DNA of 64,000 nt from Spirilliplanes yamanashiensis (GTDB lineage: Bacteria; Actinomycetota; Actinomycetes; Mycobacteriales; Micromonosporaceae), in NCBI RefSeq assembly GCF_016863475.1, contig NZ_BOOY01000002.1:1-64000 (forward strand). The letters are read 5' to 3'. The notes under the pieces are model-generated. The model saw only the letters and a program-made list of their open reading frames with translations, was not told the origin of the DNA and did no database searches. Positions 51,996-60,353 of this stretch are shown in pieces; position 1 is the first letter of the stretch, and the number at the start of each line of letters is the position of its first letter. The translations under genes were made by a program, and so were the position numbers.

Positions 51996-52785
51996 CGTCC
52001 TGCTTGCCGTTGCCGCCGGGCGTCCCCGCCTCGGTCGCGGGGGTCTCCGGCTTGGTGACCTCCGGCTCGGCCGGCTGCGCCGGCGGCGTGCCGGTCTGCG
52101 GTTCGGCGGTGCCGGGCTCGGCGGCGGCCGGCGTCGCCGCACCGGGATCGGCCGTCCCGGGCGGGGTGCCGGTGCCCGGGTCGCCGCCCGGGTCGGTGAC
52201 CTCCTCGCCGGGACCGGCGCCGGGACCGGCGCCGGGGTCCGCGCCCGCCGGGTCCGCCGGGTCCGTCGCCGCGGGGGAGGTGGCCGGGCCGGGGCCCGCG
52301 AGCACCTGCGGGGTCACGGTGGCGTCGGCCGTCACCCGGGCCACCACGGCCGCGGACGGCGGGGCGAGCCACTTCGGCACGGTCACGGCGCCGCTGCGGC
52401 CGCTGTCCGCGCCGGCCCACTCCTCGAACGTGGCGTGCACCGAGTACGCCACCGGCTTGCCGACCGGCGCGAACAGGTCCACGCAGGTGGCCAGCAGCGC
52501 CGGCACGTCGCACACCCGCTCGGAGCCGCCGTCGGCGTGCCGGGTGACCACGTACCGCTGCACCGGCCGGTCCGCCGACATCCGCACCCGGTCCCACCGC
52601 ACGACCGGCCGCCCGATCAGCGCGACGCGCGGCGCCGCCATCTCCGGCACCCTGCCCGCCGTGATCGTCAGGCTCGACGCGGCCGGCGCGGTCGACCAGC
52701 TCGCGAACGCGGCGATCGACCCGCCCACGGCCAGCAGCCCTGCCGTCGCGGACCCGATCAGCACGGGACGCCATCTGCGGCTCAT
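51976..52785 (-). CDS. FN3-like exported protein with disordered tail (operon 1, D1)
   Basis: A 269-aa protein with an N-terminal hydrophobic signal or anchor helix (LIGSATAGLLAVGGSIAAFAS). A fibronectin-III-like domain (about 45-145) has RYVVTRH, VCDV...CVDLF (two Cys) and YSVHATFEEWAGAD. About 120 residues of Pro/Gly/Ala/Thr/Glu follow, with no LPXTG or membrane helix. Closely matches D2 at 54895-55512. It overlaps C1 by TGATG. Last gene of operon 1. Confidence 0.75.
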   Translation of the reverse strand: MSRRWRPVLIGSATAGLLAVGGSIAAFASWSTAPAASSLTITAGRVPEMAAPRVALIGRPVVRWDRVRMSADRPVQRYVVTRHADGGSERVCDVPALLATCVDLFAPVGKPVAYSVHATFEEWAGADSGRSGAVTVPKWLAPPSAAVVARVTADATVTPQVLAGPGPATSPAATDPADPAGADPGAGPGAGPGEEVTDPGGDPGTGTPPGTADPGAATPAAAEPGTAEPQTGTPPAQPAEPEVTKPETPATEAGTPGGNGKQDVKRPAR

Positions 52786-53252
52786 CAGCGCTTCACCTTC
52801 GTCGCCTCGCCACGCAGCCGGATCGTGAACGTCACGCCCTGGCAGTCGTTGGCCACCGAGTTCGGCATGAACAGCGGCAGGTGCCCGCCGCCGGCCCGCC
52901 CGTCGGCCGGCACGGTCAGCGGCATCGTCCCGCTGTACGACTGGATGACCAGGTTCGCCGCCGACGGCCGGCAGGCCTTCTTCGACGTGGACACGACCTG
53001 GCCGGTCATCCCGGTGACCTGCAGCGGGAAGTCGTACGGGTTGCGGAACCCGACCTTGAGCTTCTTGACGGCGCCCGGGTACATCCCGGTGACCGAGGTA
53101 GCGTCGATCTGGAAGCCGTACCCGGTGGCGGTGCCCCGGGTCGCGGTCAGTTCCATCGTCTGCTCGTCCCCGCCGAACGCCCACACGAGACCGATCCCGG
53201 TCACGCCCAGCACAGCGGTTGCGGCGGCGGACGCGATGCGCCACGCACGCAT
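52785..53252 (-). CDS. Small secreted PG/NxxxF two-Cys protein (operon 1, C1)
   Basis: A 155-aa exported protein with an N-terminal helix to about residue 26. Family marks: MYPG at 57-60, NPYDF at 71-75, Cys94 and Cys137, DCQGVTF at 136-142. It is closest to C2 (shared RGTATGYG/RGTTTGYG and NPYDF). Likely a beta-sandwich with one disulfide. GGAGGAAAC precedes the ATG. Function unknown. Confidence 0.75.
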   Translation of the reverse strand: MRAWRIASAAATAVLGVTGIGLVWAFGGDEQTMELTATRGTATGYGFQIDATSVTGMYPGAVKKLKVGFRNPYDFPLQVTGMTGQVVSTSKKACRPSAANLVIQSYSGTMPLTVPADGRAGGGHLPLFMPNSVANDCQGVTFTIRLRGEATKVKR

Positions 53253-53272
53253 GTTTCCTCCTGGAACGACGG

Positions 53273-53764
53273 TCACGGGGCACTCGCACCCGAGACCTGG
53301 AGCGGGATGGTGAAGGTCGCACCCTGACACGCCGAGTCGGACCGGTTCGTCATCGTCACGCCGCGCGGCAGGGTGAACGTCGCCGTCGAATCACCCTCGA
53401 CCCGCCACGAGACGGCGTTGACCCGCCTGGCGACGGCCACACCGGTGACCCGGCAGCCGGCCTTACGGTGCGCCTCGTCGGCGACGGAACGCTCGGGACC
53501 GGGCGCGACGGTGTCGATGACGATGGGGAACGCGTTCGGGTTCTCGATCGTCACGCTCAGCGCCGTGGTGCCACCGGGGAAGAGCGGGGCGTCGGCCGCG
53601 GTCGTGCCCGTGACGGCCAGCTCGACGGCGCGGCCGGCCTTCACCGTGGTCGAGGTGGTGCCGTCCAGACGCCAGAACGCCCACACCACGCCCGCATTCA
53701 GGGCGACGGCGAGGATCGCGACGATACCGCCGATGAGAATGGTGCGGCGGTGGATGTCGCGCAC
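53273..53764 (-). CDS. Small secreted PG/NxxxF two-Cys protein (operon 1, B)
   Basis: A 163-aa exported protein; helix IGGIVAILAVALNAGVVWAF, then family marks LFPG at 61-64, NPNAF at 75-79, Cys104 and Cys146, and ACQGATF. No counterpart in operon 2. GTG start with GAAGGG. 20 nt upstream of C1. Confidence 0.75.
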   Translation of the reverse strand: MRDIHRRTILIGGIVAILAVALNAGVVWAFWRLDGTTSTTVKAGRAVELAVTGTTAADAPLFPGGTTALSVTIENPNAFPIVIDTVAPGPERSVADEAHRKAGCRVTGVAVARRVNAVSWRVEGDSTATFTLPRGVTMTNRSDSACQGATFTIPLQVSGASAP

Positions 53765-53848
53765 GGGTGGCCCTTCGCTGGATCGGCTGGTCGAGGAGAT
53801 GCCCGAACGGGGCGGGCCGGTGAGCCGGCCCGCCCCGTTCGCAACCTG

Positions 53849-54343
53849 TTAGGACAGGCCCGGCGTGGGGGCCTTGTCGGTGCTGGCGCCGACCAGGGTG
53901 AACCGGAGGTTGAACTCCTTGCCCTGGCACTCATTGGCGGAGGCGTTGGTCATCTTGACGACGTCCGAGATCGGGATGGTCTTCTCCGCCATGCCCTTGC
54001 CCAGGACGATCGGCTTCGGCAGCTTCTGGGTGACCACGATGCCCGACTCCGAGCTGTCGCAGTCGCCGCCGTCCTTCACGGTGATGACCGGGCCGGTGAT
54101 GTCGGTGATCTCCACGTTGAACTGGTTGGTGTTGGAGATCTTGACCGTCACCGGCGCGGAGGCGCCCGGGACCAGTCCGCTCACGGGGCTGGCCGTGACG
54201 GTGACCTGCGCGGCCTGGCCGGCGGTGACCGTGACGTCCGCCGTGCTGTTGACGTTCCAGGCGGCGTAGGCGGCACCCGCTCCGCCGATCACCACGACGG
54301 CGGCGGCAACGGTGGCGACGGAACGCTTGGTGAACTTGCCCAT
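53849..54343 (-). CDS. Small secreted PG/NxxxF two-Cys protein (operon 1, A1)
   Basis: A 164-aa protein heading operon 1. The signal peptide resembles SipW/TasA-type N-termini (cleavage near AAYA|AW). Family marks: LVPG at 57-60, NTNQF at 71-75, Cys95 and Cys139, ECQGKEF. An AGGAGGAAG site precedes the ATG. The 34-nt repeat lies about 92 nt upstream. I infer a structural, possibly fibre-forming, subunit. Confidence 0.75.
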   Translation of the reverse strand: MGKFTKRSVATVAAAVVVIGGAGAAYAAWNVNSTADVTVTAGQAAQVTVTASPVSGLVPGASAPVTVKISNTNQFNVEITDITGPVITVKDGGDCDSSESGIVVTQKLPKPIVLGKGMAEKTIPISDVVKMTNASANECQGKEFNLRFTLVGASTDKAPTPGLS

Positions 54344-54434
54344 GGGGGTCTTCCTCCTGCGGAAGCTTTGATCGCGCTGTGAACGTCGAGCGTCTGGTGT
54401 GACGTTTCGGCGGCGCGGCCCTCGATGAATTGGT

Positions 54435-54468
54435 GTGGCGCCGTCCCGGTGGAGGCGGTCCGGCGCCG
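54435..54468 (-). repeat. 34-nt leader hairpin element, copy 1
   Basis: Nearly identical to 56622-56655 (32 of 34 positions; differences TC/AG at the same place). The outer arms GGCGCCG/CGGCGCC pair perfectly, with an inner CCG/CGG. It stands 92 nt before A1 and may be an RNA element or a protein operator. Confidence 0.7.
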
Positions 54469-54736
54469 CCACAAAAGATTCCGTATGGCCGGGCTTCCGG
54501 CGATAGGGCGACCGTTTGTCCTATTCGAAGCTTTGTGCGGGTCCGGAAATCCTTCCGGGCGAACCCGCAGGAGTGACGTCACGACCGGGCGTCCGGCCGC
54601 CGTCCGCCTGCAATGCCGCCCGTCGGACGCCCCGCGACGGCGCTGGCCAGCACCGCCGTCGGGAGGAAAGATCCACGCCGGGGAGCAAACGGGTGATTCG
54701 ACGGACGTCGACTCGCGGCCGCTGCTCGGCCCGGCA

Positions 54737-54767
54737 CGCGAATGGGCGTCGCATTCGCGTCGCATTC
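54737..54767. repeat. Inverted repeat plus tandem 11-mer
   Basis: CGCGAATG/CATTCGCG (8-bp arms, 7-nt gap) followed by two tandem copies of GCGTCGCATTC (54746-54756 and 54757-54767). It may be an operator or promoter region for operon 1; not seen at operon 2. Confidence 0.4.
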
Positions 54768-54894
54768 ACATTTCCGGACCTCCGCCGGAACGGCGTCGGA
54801 ACAGTTCTTCCGGGTCGCCGGTCAGCGGACGGAATTGCCCGCAACGGCGGCGCGGCCATCCTTGCCATGCTGCAATCGTGCGGTACGGAGAAGC

Positions 54895-55512
54895 TCATCC
54901 GGCGTCCGACGGGATCTCCGGGAGCGGCGTCTCGGCGGTGGTCGTGACCGGATCCGCCGCCGTCGGCGACGGCGACGCGACCGGGTCCGGCACGATCGTG
55001 GGCGTGGCCGGTGGCGTGTCCTCCTCCGCCGGCTCGGCCGCCGGGGCCGCGGGAGCGGGCACCACCGGGGCCTGCGTGGTGTCGAGCGTCCGGGCCGCCG
55101 ACGCCGCGATCGTCACCGGCAGGCTGGCCGGCCCGTCGACGCCCTCCCACGTCTCGAAGCGGGTGTGGACGGTGTAGGTCCACGTCCCGGCGGGCACGTT
55201 GGCATCCCGGCAGGAGGTGGCGTTGACGGTGCAGACGTGGGCCGGCGGCACACCCGCCCCGTGCCGCGTCACGGAGTAGTACTGCACCCGGACGCCGGGG
55301 ACGATGTTCTTCGCCGCCCACCTGATCGTCACGTGCCGGCCGTTGGGCGAGACCGTCGCCTCGGGCTGCGCGCCGACGGGGAGGTCGGCGGTCTTGAACC
55401 GCATCGTCACCGGGTCGGTGGGCGTCTGCCAGCCCGCCCAGGCGACGGCGCTGCTGACGACGGCGACGACCGCTCCCGCCGCGAGGATTCCGGCGCGGTG
55501 GAACGGCTTCAT
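54895..55512 (-). CDS. FN3-like exported protein with disordered tail (operon 2, D2)
   Basis: A 205-aa protein: signal/anchor helix (AGILAAGAVVAVVSSAVAWAG), FN3-like domain with YSVTRH, VCTV...SCRD and YTVHTRFETWEGVD, then a Pro/Ala/Thr/Glu tail of about 60 residues. It is paralogous to D1. The ATG overlaps the C2 stop (ATGA). Last gene of operon 2. Confidence 0.75.
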   Translation of the reverse strand: MKPFHRAGILAAGAVVAVVSSAVAWAGWQTPTDPVTMRFKTADLPVGAQPEATVSPNGRHVTIRWAAKNIVPGVRVQYYSVTRHGAGVPPAHVCTVNATSCRDANVPAGTWTYTVHTRFETWEGVDGPASLPVTIAASAARTLDTTQAPVVPAPAAPAAEPAEEDTPPATPTIVPDPVASPSPTAADPVTTTAETPLPEIPSDAG

Positions 55513-55985
55513 CGCGCGGCCTTCTTCGCGGTGCCGGTCAGCTGGATCGTGAACGTCGTCTTCTGGCACTTCGCGGACGCCCCTTTCGGCATGGCCACGG
55601 GGACGGCGCCGACCCGCTGGCGCGCGCCGGCCTTGACGATCAGCGGGAGCTTCCCGGTGAACGGCCGCGTCGTCAGCGTGGCCGGGCCCGGCTTGCAGCG
55701 CGGGTTCGACGAGGCGACGACCGCGCCATGCATGCTCTGCACCGCGATGTCGAAGTCGTACGGGTTGGTGAGCGTCACCGTCATGTCCTTGACGACGCCC
55801 GGGTAGAGGCCCTTGATCGAGCTGCCGGCCACCGTGAAGGCGAACGGGCCGTAGCCGGTCGTGGTCCCGCGCGCGGTGGTGACCATGATCGTGTCGTCGT
55901 CGGGTTCCTGGGGACCGCCGGACGCCCCGGCGACGGCGACGCCGACGACGGCGGCCGCGGCGACGAGGCTGTGCCATCGCTTCAC
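55509..55985 (-). CDS. Small secreted PG/NxxxF two-Cys protein (operon 2, C2)
   Basis: A 158-aa exported protein; signal helix to about residue 20, then family marks LYPG at 60-63, NPYDF at 74-78, Cys97 and Cys140, KCQKTTF. Closest to C1. GTG start with an AAGGAGGAG site. Confidence 0.75.
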   Translation of the reverse strand: MKRWHSLVAAAAVVGVAVAGASGGPQEPDDDTIMVTTARGTTTGYGPFAFTVAGSSIKGLYPGVVKDMTVTLTNPYDFDIAVQSMHGAVVASSNPRCKPGPATLTTRPFTGKLPLIVKAGARQRVGAVPVAMPKGASAKCQKTTFTIQLTGTAKKAAR

Positions 55986-56065
55986 GGCTCTCCTCCTTCT
56001 GTCGGTTGCGGCACAACGACGGATGGGCGGGACGCGAAGCCGCGCCCCGCCCATCTCGATCCGAC

Positions 56066-56548
56066 TTAGGCGCTCTCGCCGGTGAAGTTGAACGACAGCG
56101 TGAAGGTCGAGTTGGCGCACGTCGAGCTGAGGTTCTGCGCAACGGAGAACGGCACCGTGATGCTCTGGTTTTCGGTGTCCTTCGCGATGGTCGGAGCGGT
56201 GTTCGGCAGGGTCACCACGATCGACGACGCGTTCAGCGTGGCCTTGCAGGCGTCGTTGTCCGTGTTGCCCTTGCGGACCGAGATGTTCGTCGGCGTCATG
56301 CCGGTGAGGGTCACCGGGAACTCGTTCGGGTTGTCCACCAGGGCCACCGCGTTGGCGGACTTGCCCGGGTAGAGGTTGCCCGCGACGGTGATGTCGGCGC
56401 GCATGGGCTTGATCTCCGCGGTGGTGGCGCTCGCGGAGCCGACGCCGGTGACGCCCCAGCCGGTCGCCCAAGCCGCCCCGGCGAGGCCGCCGACCGCGAG
56501 GACGGAGGTGGCGACGATGGCGGTGGAGCGCTTGGTCATCTTGCGCAT
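56066..56548 (-). CDS. Small secreted PG/NxxxF two-Cys protein (operon 2, A2)
   Basis: A 160-aa protein heading operon 2. Signal peptide RKMTKRSTAIVATSVLAVGG with cleavage near AWA. Family marks: LYPG at 59-62, NPNEF at 73-77, Cys101 and Cys144, TCANSTF. It is closest to A1 in position and start. AGGAGGAAC precedes the ATG. Confidence 0.75.
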   Translation of the reverse strand: MRKMTKRSTAIVATSVLAVGGLAGAAWATGWGVTGVGSASATTAEIKPMRADITVAGNLYPGKSANAVALVDNPNEFPVTLTGMTPTNISVRKGNTDNDACKATLNASSIVVTLPNTAPTIAKDTENQSITVPFSVAQNLSSTCANSTFTLSFNFTGESA

Positions 56549-56578
56549 GTGCTGGTTCCTCCTGCGGAACATTTCATG

Positions 56579-56610
56579 ACCCCCGGAACGCCGGGACGCA
56601 TTCCGGGGGT
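56579..56610 (-). promoter_or_regulatory. 10-bp hairpin in the operon 2 leader
   Basis: Perfect arms ACCCCCGGAA/TTCCGGGGGT, 12-nt loop, between the 34-nt repeat and the A2 ribosome site. May be an attenuator or expression platform. Operon 1 has only a weaker 6-bp dyad there. Confidence 0.5.
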
Positions 56611-56621
56611 TTCCAATGAGA

Positions 56622-56655
56622 GTGGCGCCGAGCCGGTGGAGGCGGTCCGGCGCCG
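56622..56655 (-). repeat. 34-nt leader hairpin element, copy 2
   Basis: Partner of the element at 54435-54468, 74 nt upstream of A2. Same outer GGCGCCG/CGGCGCC stem and identical 23-nt core. Confidence 0.7.
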
Positions 56656-57181
56656 AGCAACAAACTGCCTCATCGGCTGCCGGAAACTGATCAGGAAACC
56701 GGCCGCCATTCCCGATGCCGACAAGCGACCGGCGGACGCCGACCGTATTAACCCGTTGGGCGTACGGGCCGGCCGTTATCGGCCCGGCTGGTCGATGAAT
56801 GCGGTACGGAAATGCGTCGGGCGACAGCGTGGACTCGTCGGCTAACACCCGCGCGGCTTTTAATCAACCCGGCGATGGCGACGGAGGCCGGCCAAGGGGC
56901 CGCCGGCCCGCGCAGGCGGTGACTTCGTGACCCGGCTGTGACCTGATTTCAGACTTTTGTCATGAGAACGGACGGCTTCATCACCCGGAGGGATTCAGCC
57001 TTTCAGCGTGGCCGCAGCCCTTTCGGATGCCGGGCCGACCACGAAAGGGCGCGCGGCGCCGATTAGTGAGGGCGTCGGCGCCTGTCGGCGACGAAAAGCG
57101 ATCGGAAATGCGCGGCGCGGCGAAACATTGCACCAGGGCAAAGTTCTGCTATGCCGACGTGACCGCCTATTCGGTGAGCAA
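56656..57181. other. 526-nt intergenic upstream of operon 2
   Basis: Between the operon 2 leader and argO. It is more AT-rich than the genes. It contains a 9-bp dyad GCCCTTTCG/CGAAAGGGC at 57017-57050. The promoter of operon 2 probably lies here; I could not place it. No supported coding frame. Confidence 0.55.
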
Positions 57182-57775
57182 TCAGCCGGCGATCAGCGTG
57201 ACGCCCAGCGCCCCCATCGCCACCGCGATGACCCCGTCCACCACCCGCCACGCCGACGGCCGCGACAACACCGGCGCCAGTCGGCTCGCCCCCACTCCGA
57301 GCGCCGTGAACCACACCAGACTCGCCGTGGCCGCGCCCGCCCCGAACACCCACCGGTTCGGGTCCTGCTGGGCGACGGCGCCGAGCAGCACGACGGTGTC
57401 GAGGTACACGTGCGGGTTGAGGAAGGTGAACGCCAGGCAGGCCAGCACGGTGGCGCGCAGCGGCGCGGGCGGCCGGTCGAGCGGGGTGAGGGTGGACGGG
57501 CGCAGGGCGCGGCGGGCCGCGAGGAGCGCGTACCCGAGGAGGAAGGCGGCGCCGCCCCAGCGGGCCGCCGTGAGGGCGGCGGGGGCTGCGGCGACGACGG
57601 CGCCGAGGCCGGCGATGCCGGCGGTCATGAGGGCGGCGTCGGCGGCGACGCAGATGGCGACGACCGGCAGGACGTGTTCGCGGCGCAGGCCCTGGCGCAG
57701 CACGAACGCGTTCTGCGCGCCGATGGCGACGATGAGGGCGATGGCGAAGCCGAAGCCGGTGAGCGCTGATCCCAT
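57182..57775 (-). CDS. argO: LysE/ArgO-family amino-acid exporter
   Basis: A 197-aa membrane exporter of basic amino acids with about six helices: IALIVAIGAQNAFVLRQGLRR at the N-terminus is the LysE signature, and FLNPHVYLDTVVLLGAV the fifth-helix block. Exports arginine and/or lysine. Divergent from its LysR regulator, as in C. glutamicum lysE-lysG. Confidence 0.9.
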   Translation of the reverse strand: MGSALTGFGFAIALIVAIGAQNAFVLRQGLRREHVLPVVAICVAADAALMTAGIAGLGAVVAAAPAALTAARWGGAAFLLGYALLAARRALRPSTLTPLDRPPAPLRATVLACLAFTFLNPHVYLDTVVLLGAVAQQDPNRWVFGAGAATASLVWFTALGVGASRLAPVLSRPSAWRVVDGVIAVAMGALGVTLIAG

Positions 57776-57811
57776 GGTTCGACCGTAGGGTTGCGCGCGG
57801 CCGCACTCCAG

Positions 57812-57826
57812 CTAAAGATTCTTCAG
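57812..57826. promoter_or_regulatory. LysR-type operator between argO and argP
   Basis: CTAAAGATTCTTCAG is a near-perfect dyad of the T-N11-A type in the 68-nt divergent gap; 6 of 7 arm pairs match. Likely the regulator's binding site. Confidence 0.55.
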
Positions 57827-57843
57827 TACGGTTAGATGAGCTT

Positions 57844-58710
57844 ATGTCGCTCGACCCGGTGCAGCTGGCCACGTTCCAGGCCGTGGTGGAGCACGGCAGC
57901 TTCGAGGCGGCCGCGCGGGCGCTGCACGTCACGCCGTCGGCGGTGAGTCAGCGGGTCAAGGCGCTGGAGCAGGTCGTCGGGCAGGTGCTGGTGCGCCGGG
58001 CGAAGCCGTGCGTGCCCACCGACGCCGGGCGGCCGCTGATCCGGCTCACCGGGCAGGTGGCGCTGCTGGAGCGCGAGGCGCTGGAGCAGGCGCGCGGGTC
58101 GTTCACCCGGGTGGCGGTCGTGGTGAACGCCGACAGCCTCGCCACCTGGTTCCTGCCGGCGCTGGTGCGGCTGCCGGAGGTGACGTTCGAGCTGCACACC
58201 GACGACGAGGGGCACACGGCCGACCTGCTGCGCGACGGCACGGTGATGGCGGCGGTGACCGCGGAGCAGGCCGCCGTGCAGGGGTGCCGGGTGGAGCCGC
58301 TCGGGGTGCTGCGGTACGTGGCGGCGGCGACGCCGGAGCTGCACGCGGCGCACTTCGCGGGGCGGGCCGCGGGGGCGGCGTTCGGGGCGGCGCCGATGCT
58401 GCGGTTCAACCGCAAGGACCTGCTGCAGCACCGGTTCGCCCGGGCGGTGACCCGGCGCGACGTGGACCCGCCGACGCACTTCGTGCCGGCGTCGGCCGGG
58501 TTCATCGACGCGGTGCGGCTGGGGCTCGGGTGGGGGCTCGTGCCGGACTGGATCGCCGCGCCCGACGTGGCGGCGGGCCGCCTGGTCGACCTGGCGCCGG
58601 GCCGGCACCTGGACGTGCCGCTGTACTGGCAGTACTGGCGCCTGGAGTCGGCGGTGCTGGCGCGGCTGACGGCGGCGGTGCGGGCGGCGGCCGCCGGGGT
58701 GCTGCGCTGA
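57844..58710 (+). CDS. argP: LysR-family regulator ArgP/LysG-like
   Basis: A 288-aa LysR regulator. The helix-turn-helix is FEAAARALHVTPSAVSQRVKALE; VLVRRAKPCVPTDAG is typical of ArgP/LysG. Senses lysine or arginine and activates the divergent exporter. ATG start; a TTAGAT patch lies 6 nt before it. Confidence 0.9.
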   Translation: MSLDPVQLATFQAVVEHGSFEAAARALHVTPSAVSQRVKALEQVVGQVLVRRAKPCVPTDAGRPLIRLTGQVALLEREALEQARGSFTRVAVVVNADSLATWFLPALVRLPEVTFELHTDDEGHTADLLRDGTVMAAVTAEQAAVQGCRVEPLGVLRYVAAATPELHAAHFAGRAAGAAFGAAPMLRFNRKDLLQHRFARAVTRRDVDPPTHFVPASAGFIDAVRLGLGWGLVPDWIAAPDVAAGRLVDLAPGRHLDVPLYWQYWRLESAVLARLTAAVRAAAAGVLR

Positions 58711-58759
58711 GCCCGCGTGTCGGAGTCGCCGGGCGGCCGGCTGCCCGCACAATGCCCGA

Positions 58760-59398
58760 GTGTCAAATCAGGACAAAACGTCGCTGACGCTCTTCGTGCT
58801 GCGCAAGTCGCCGTGGCAGCGCCTGCCGTTCTGGCTGCGCATGGGCCTCGTGGCGACCGCGCTGCTCGTGCCGCTGGGCGGCGGGGCCGTCGCCGTCGTC
58901 GCCGCGCTGCCGGACCAGCCCACGCAGCGCCACGCGGCGGCGGCCGTGGCGCGGGGGACGGCCGGGTTCGCGCCGCCCGTCGCCGCGCCGCAGGCCTCGC
59001 CGCCGAGCGCCGGTCTCGGCCGGCGGCCCGAGCCCACCGCGACGGCGGCCCGGCCCACCGGCCGGCCGAAGAACCGGGCGGCCACGCCCGCCGCGCCGAG
59101 CGCCCCGGCCAGCCGGCTGCCGGAGAAGGGCAGCGCGGCCGTCCGGACCGTGACGGAGGCGATCCCGTTCCGGCGCGACACCTTCCGCGACCCGTCGCTG
59201 CCCCAGGGCACCGAGCGGATCGTGCGGTCCGGCGTGCCCGGCGTGCGCCGGGTCACCTACCGGGTCGGCGAGGACGGGGCGCGCCGGAAGGTGATCGCGT
59301 CCGAGGTGGTGCGCGAGCCGGTCAGCGAGATCGTCGCCGTCGGCTCCGGGCGCGGGCGGCCCGACTGCGCCGACGACTGCGGCGCCGGCGAGGACTAG
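58760..59398 (+). CDS. Membrane-anchored G5-domain protein
   Basis: A 212-aa protein: cytoplasmic N-terminus, one helix (about 28-50, LRMGLVATALLVPLGGGA), a Pro/Ala-rich linker (about 55-125), then a G5 domain (TVTEAIPFRRDTFRD, RVTYRVGEDGARRKVIASEVVREPVSEIVAVG). G5 binds peptidoglycan sugars or zinc. Ends with two Cys (PDCADDCG). Convergent with dapD, 7 nt apart. Confidence 0.85.
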   Translation: MSNQDKTSLTLFVLRKSPWQRLPFWLRMGLVATALLVPLGGGAVAVVAALPDQPTQRHAAAAVARGTAGFAPPVAAPQASPPSAGLGRRPEPTATAARPTGRPKNRAATPAAPSAPASRLPEKGSAAVRTVTEAIPFRRDTFRDPSLPQGTERIVRSGVPGVRRVTYRVGEDGARRKVIASEVVREPVSEIVAVGSGRGRPDCADDCGAGED

Positions 59399-59405
59399 CG
59401 GGCCG

Positions 59406-60347
59406 TCAGTCGTTGGCGTGCAGCGCCGAGTTCAGCTCGATGCCCGTGCCCGTGCGCGGCCGCGCCTCCAGGGCGCCGGTGACCGAGTTGCGCCAGAACA
59501 GCAGGTTGTTGACGCCCGACAGCTCGCGCGCCTTGACGACCCGGCCGTCCGGCAGGGTCAGCTTCGAGGCGGCCGTGATGTAGGTGCCCGCCTCGATGAC
59601 GCAGTCGTCGCCGAGCGAGATGCCCACGCCGGCGTTCGCGCCGAGCAGGCTGCGCTCGCCGATGCTGATCTTCTCCTTGCCGCCGCCGGACAGCGTCCCC
59701 ATGATCGACGAGCCGCCGCCGATGTCGGAGCCGTCGCCGACCACGACGCCCGCGACGATGCGGCCCTCGACCATCGACGTGCCGAGCGTGCCGGCGTTGA
59801 AGTTGACGAACCCCTCGTGCATGACGGTGGTGCCGGCGGCGAGGTGGGCGCCGAGGCGCACCCGGTCGGCGTCGGCGATGCGCACGCCGGCCGGCGTCAC
59901 GTAGTCGGTCATCCGCGGGAACTTGTCGACCCCGTAGACGGCCAGGTGGCGGCCGGCGGCCCGCTCCGCGAACCGCAGCTCGTCGACCCGGTCCGGCGGG
60001 CACGGGCCCGCGGAGGTCCAGGCGTTGTTCGGCAGGACGCCGAAGATGCCGTCGAGGTTCTGCTCGTTCGGCCGCACCAGGCGGTGGGACAGCAGGTGCA
60101 GGCGCAGGTACGCGTCCGCGACGTCCTTGATCGGGTCGGCCAGCGAGCCGATCTCGGTGCGCACCACGACCGTCGCCAGGCCGGGCAGCGTGCGCGGGCC
60201 GAGCGCGCCCTCCGGCACGGCGGGCGCGTCCGCGGGCACGCCCCCGAGCCCCAGCGAACCGGCCGGGTACCAGGCGTCGAGCACCTGTCCCTCGGCGGTG
60301 ACGGTGGCCAGGCCGATGCCCCACGCGGGCGACGTCGAGATCTCCAC
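59406..60347 (-). CDS. dapD: Tetrahydrodipicolinate N-succinyltransferase
   Basis: Succinylates tetrahydrodipicolinate in the DAP/lysine pathway, 313 aa, actinobacterial type. A left-handed beta-helix of hexapeptide repeats is clear ([52 protein letters not shown]). Divergent from dapE. GTG start with a TACTGT box 6 nt upstream. Confidence 0.94.
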   Translation of the reverse strand: MEISTSPAWGIGLATVTAEGQVLDAWYPAGSLGLGGVPADAPAVPEGALGPRTLPGLATVVVRTEIGSLADPIKDVADAYLRLHLLSHRLVRPNEQNLDGIFGVLPNNAWTSAGPCPPDRVDELRFAERAAGRHLAVYGVDKFPRMTDYVTPAGVRIADADRVRLGAHLAAGTTVMHEGFVNFNAGTLGTSMVEGRIVAGVVVGDGSDIGGGSSIMGTLSGGGKEKISIGERSLLGANAGVGISLGDDCVIEAGTYITAASKLTLPDGRVVKARELSGVNNLLFWRNSVTGALEARPRTGTGIELNSALHAND

Positions 60348-60353
60348 GCCGTG

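Larger units (their letters stand above)
54344..54894. other. 551-nt intergenic leader of operon 1
   Basis: Between D2 and A1. It holds the 34-nt repeat element (54435-54468), a 6-bp dyad AACGTC/GACGTT at 54382-54406 near A1, and short repeats at 54737-54767. AT content is locally higher than in the genes. No coding frame with family support was seen. Confidence 0.6.

Noticed and set aside
54435-56655. c-di-GMP-I or c-di-AMP riboswitch in the two leaders
   Set aside because: The diagnostic aptamer sequences of those classes are not present; only a shared hairpin is.
57017-57050. 9-bp dyad GCCCTTTCG/CGAAAGGGC as a terminator
   Set aside because: It is not next to the end of any gene; kept only as a note in the intergenic entry.
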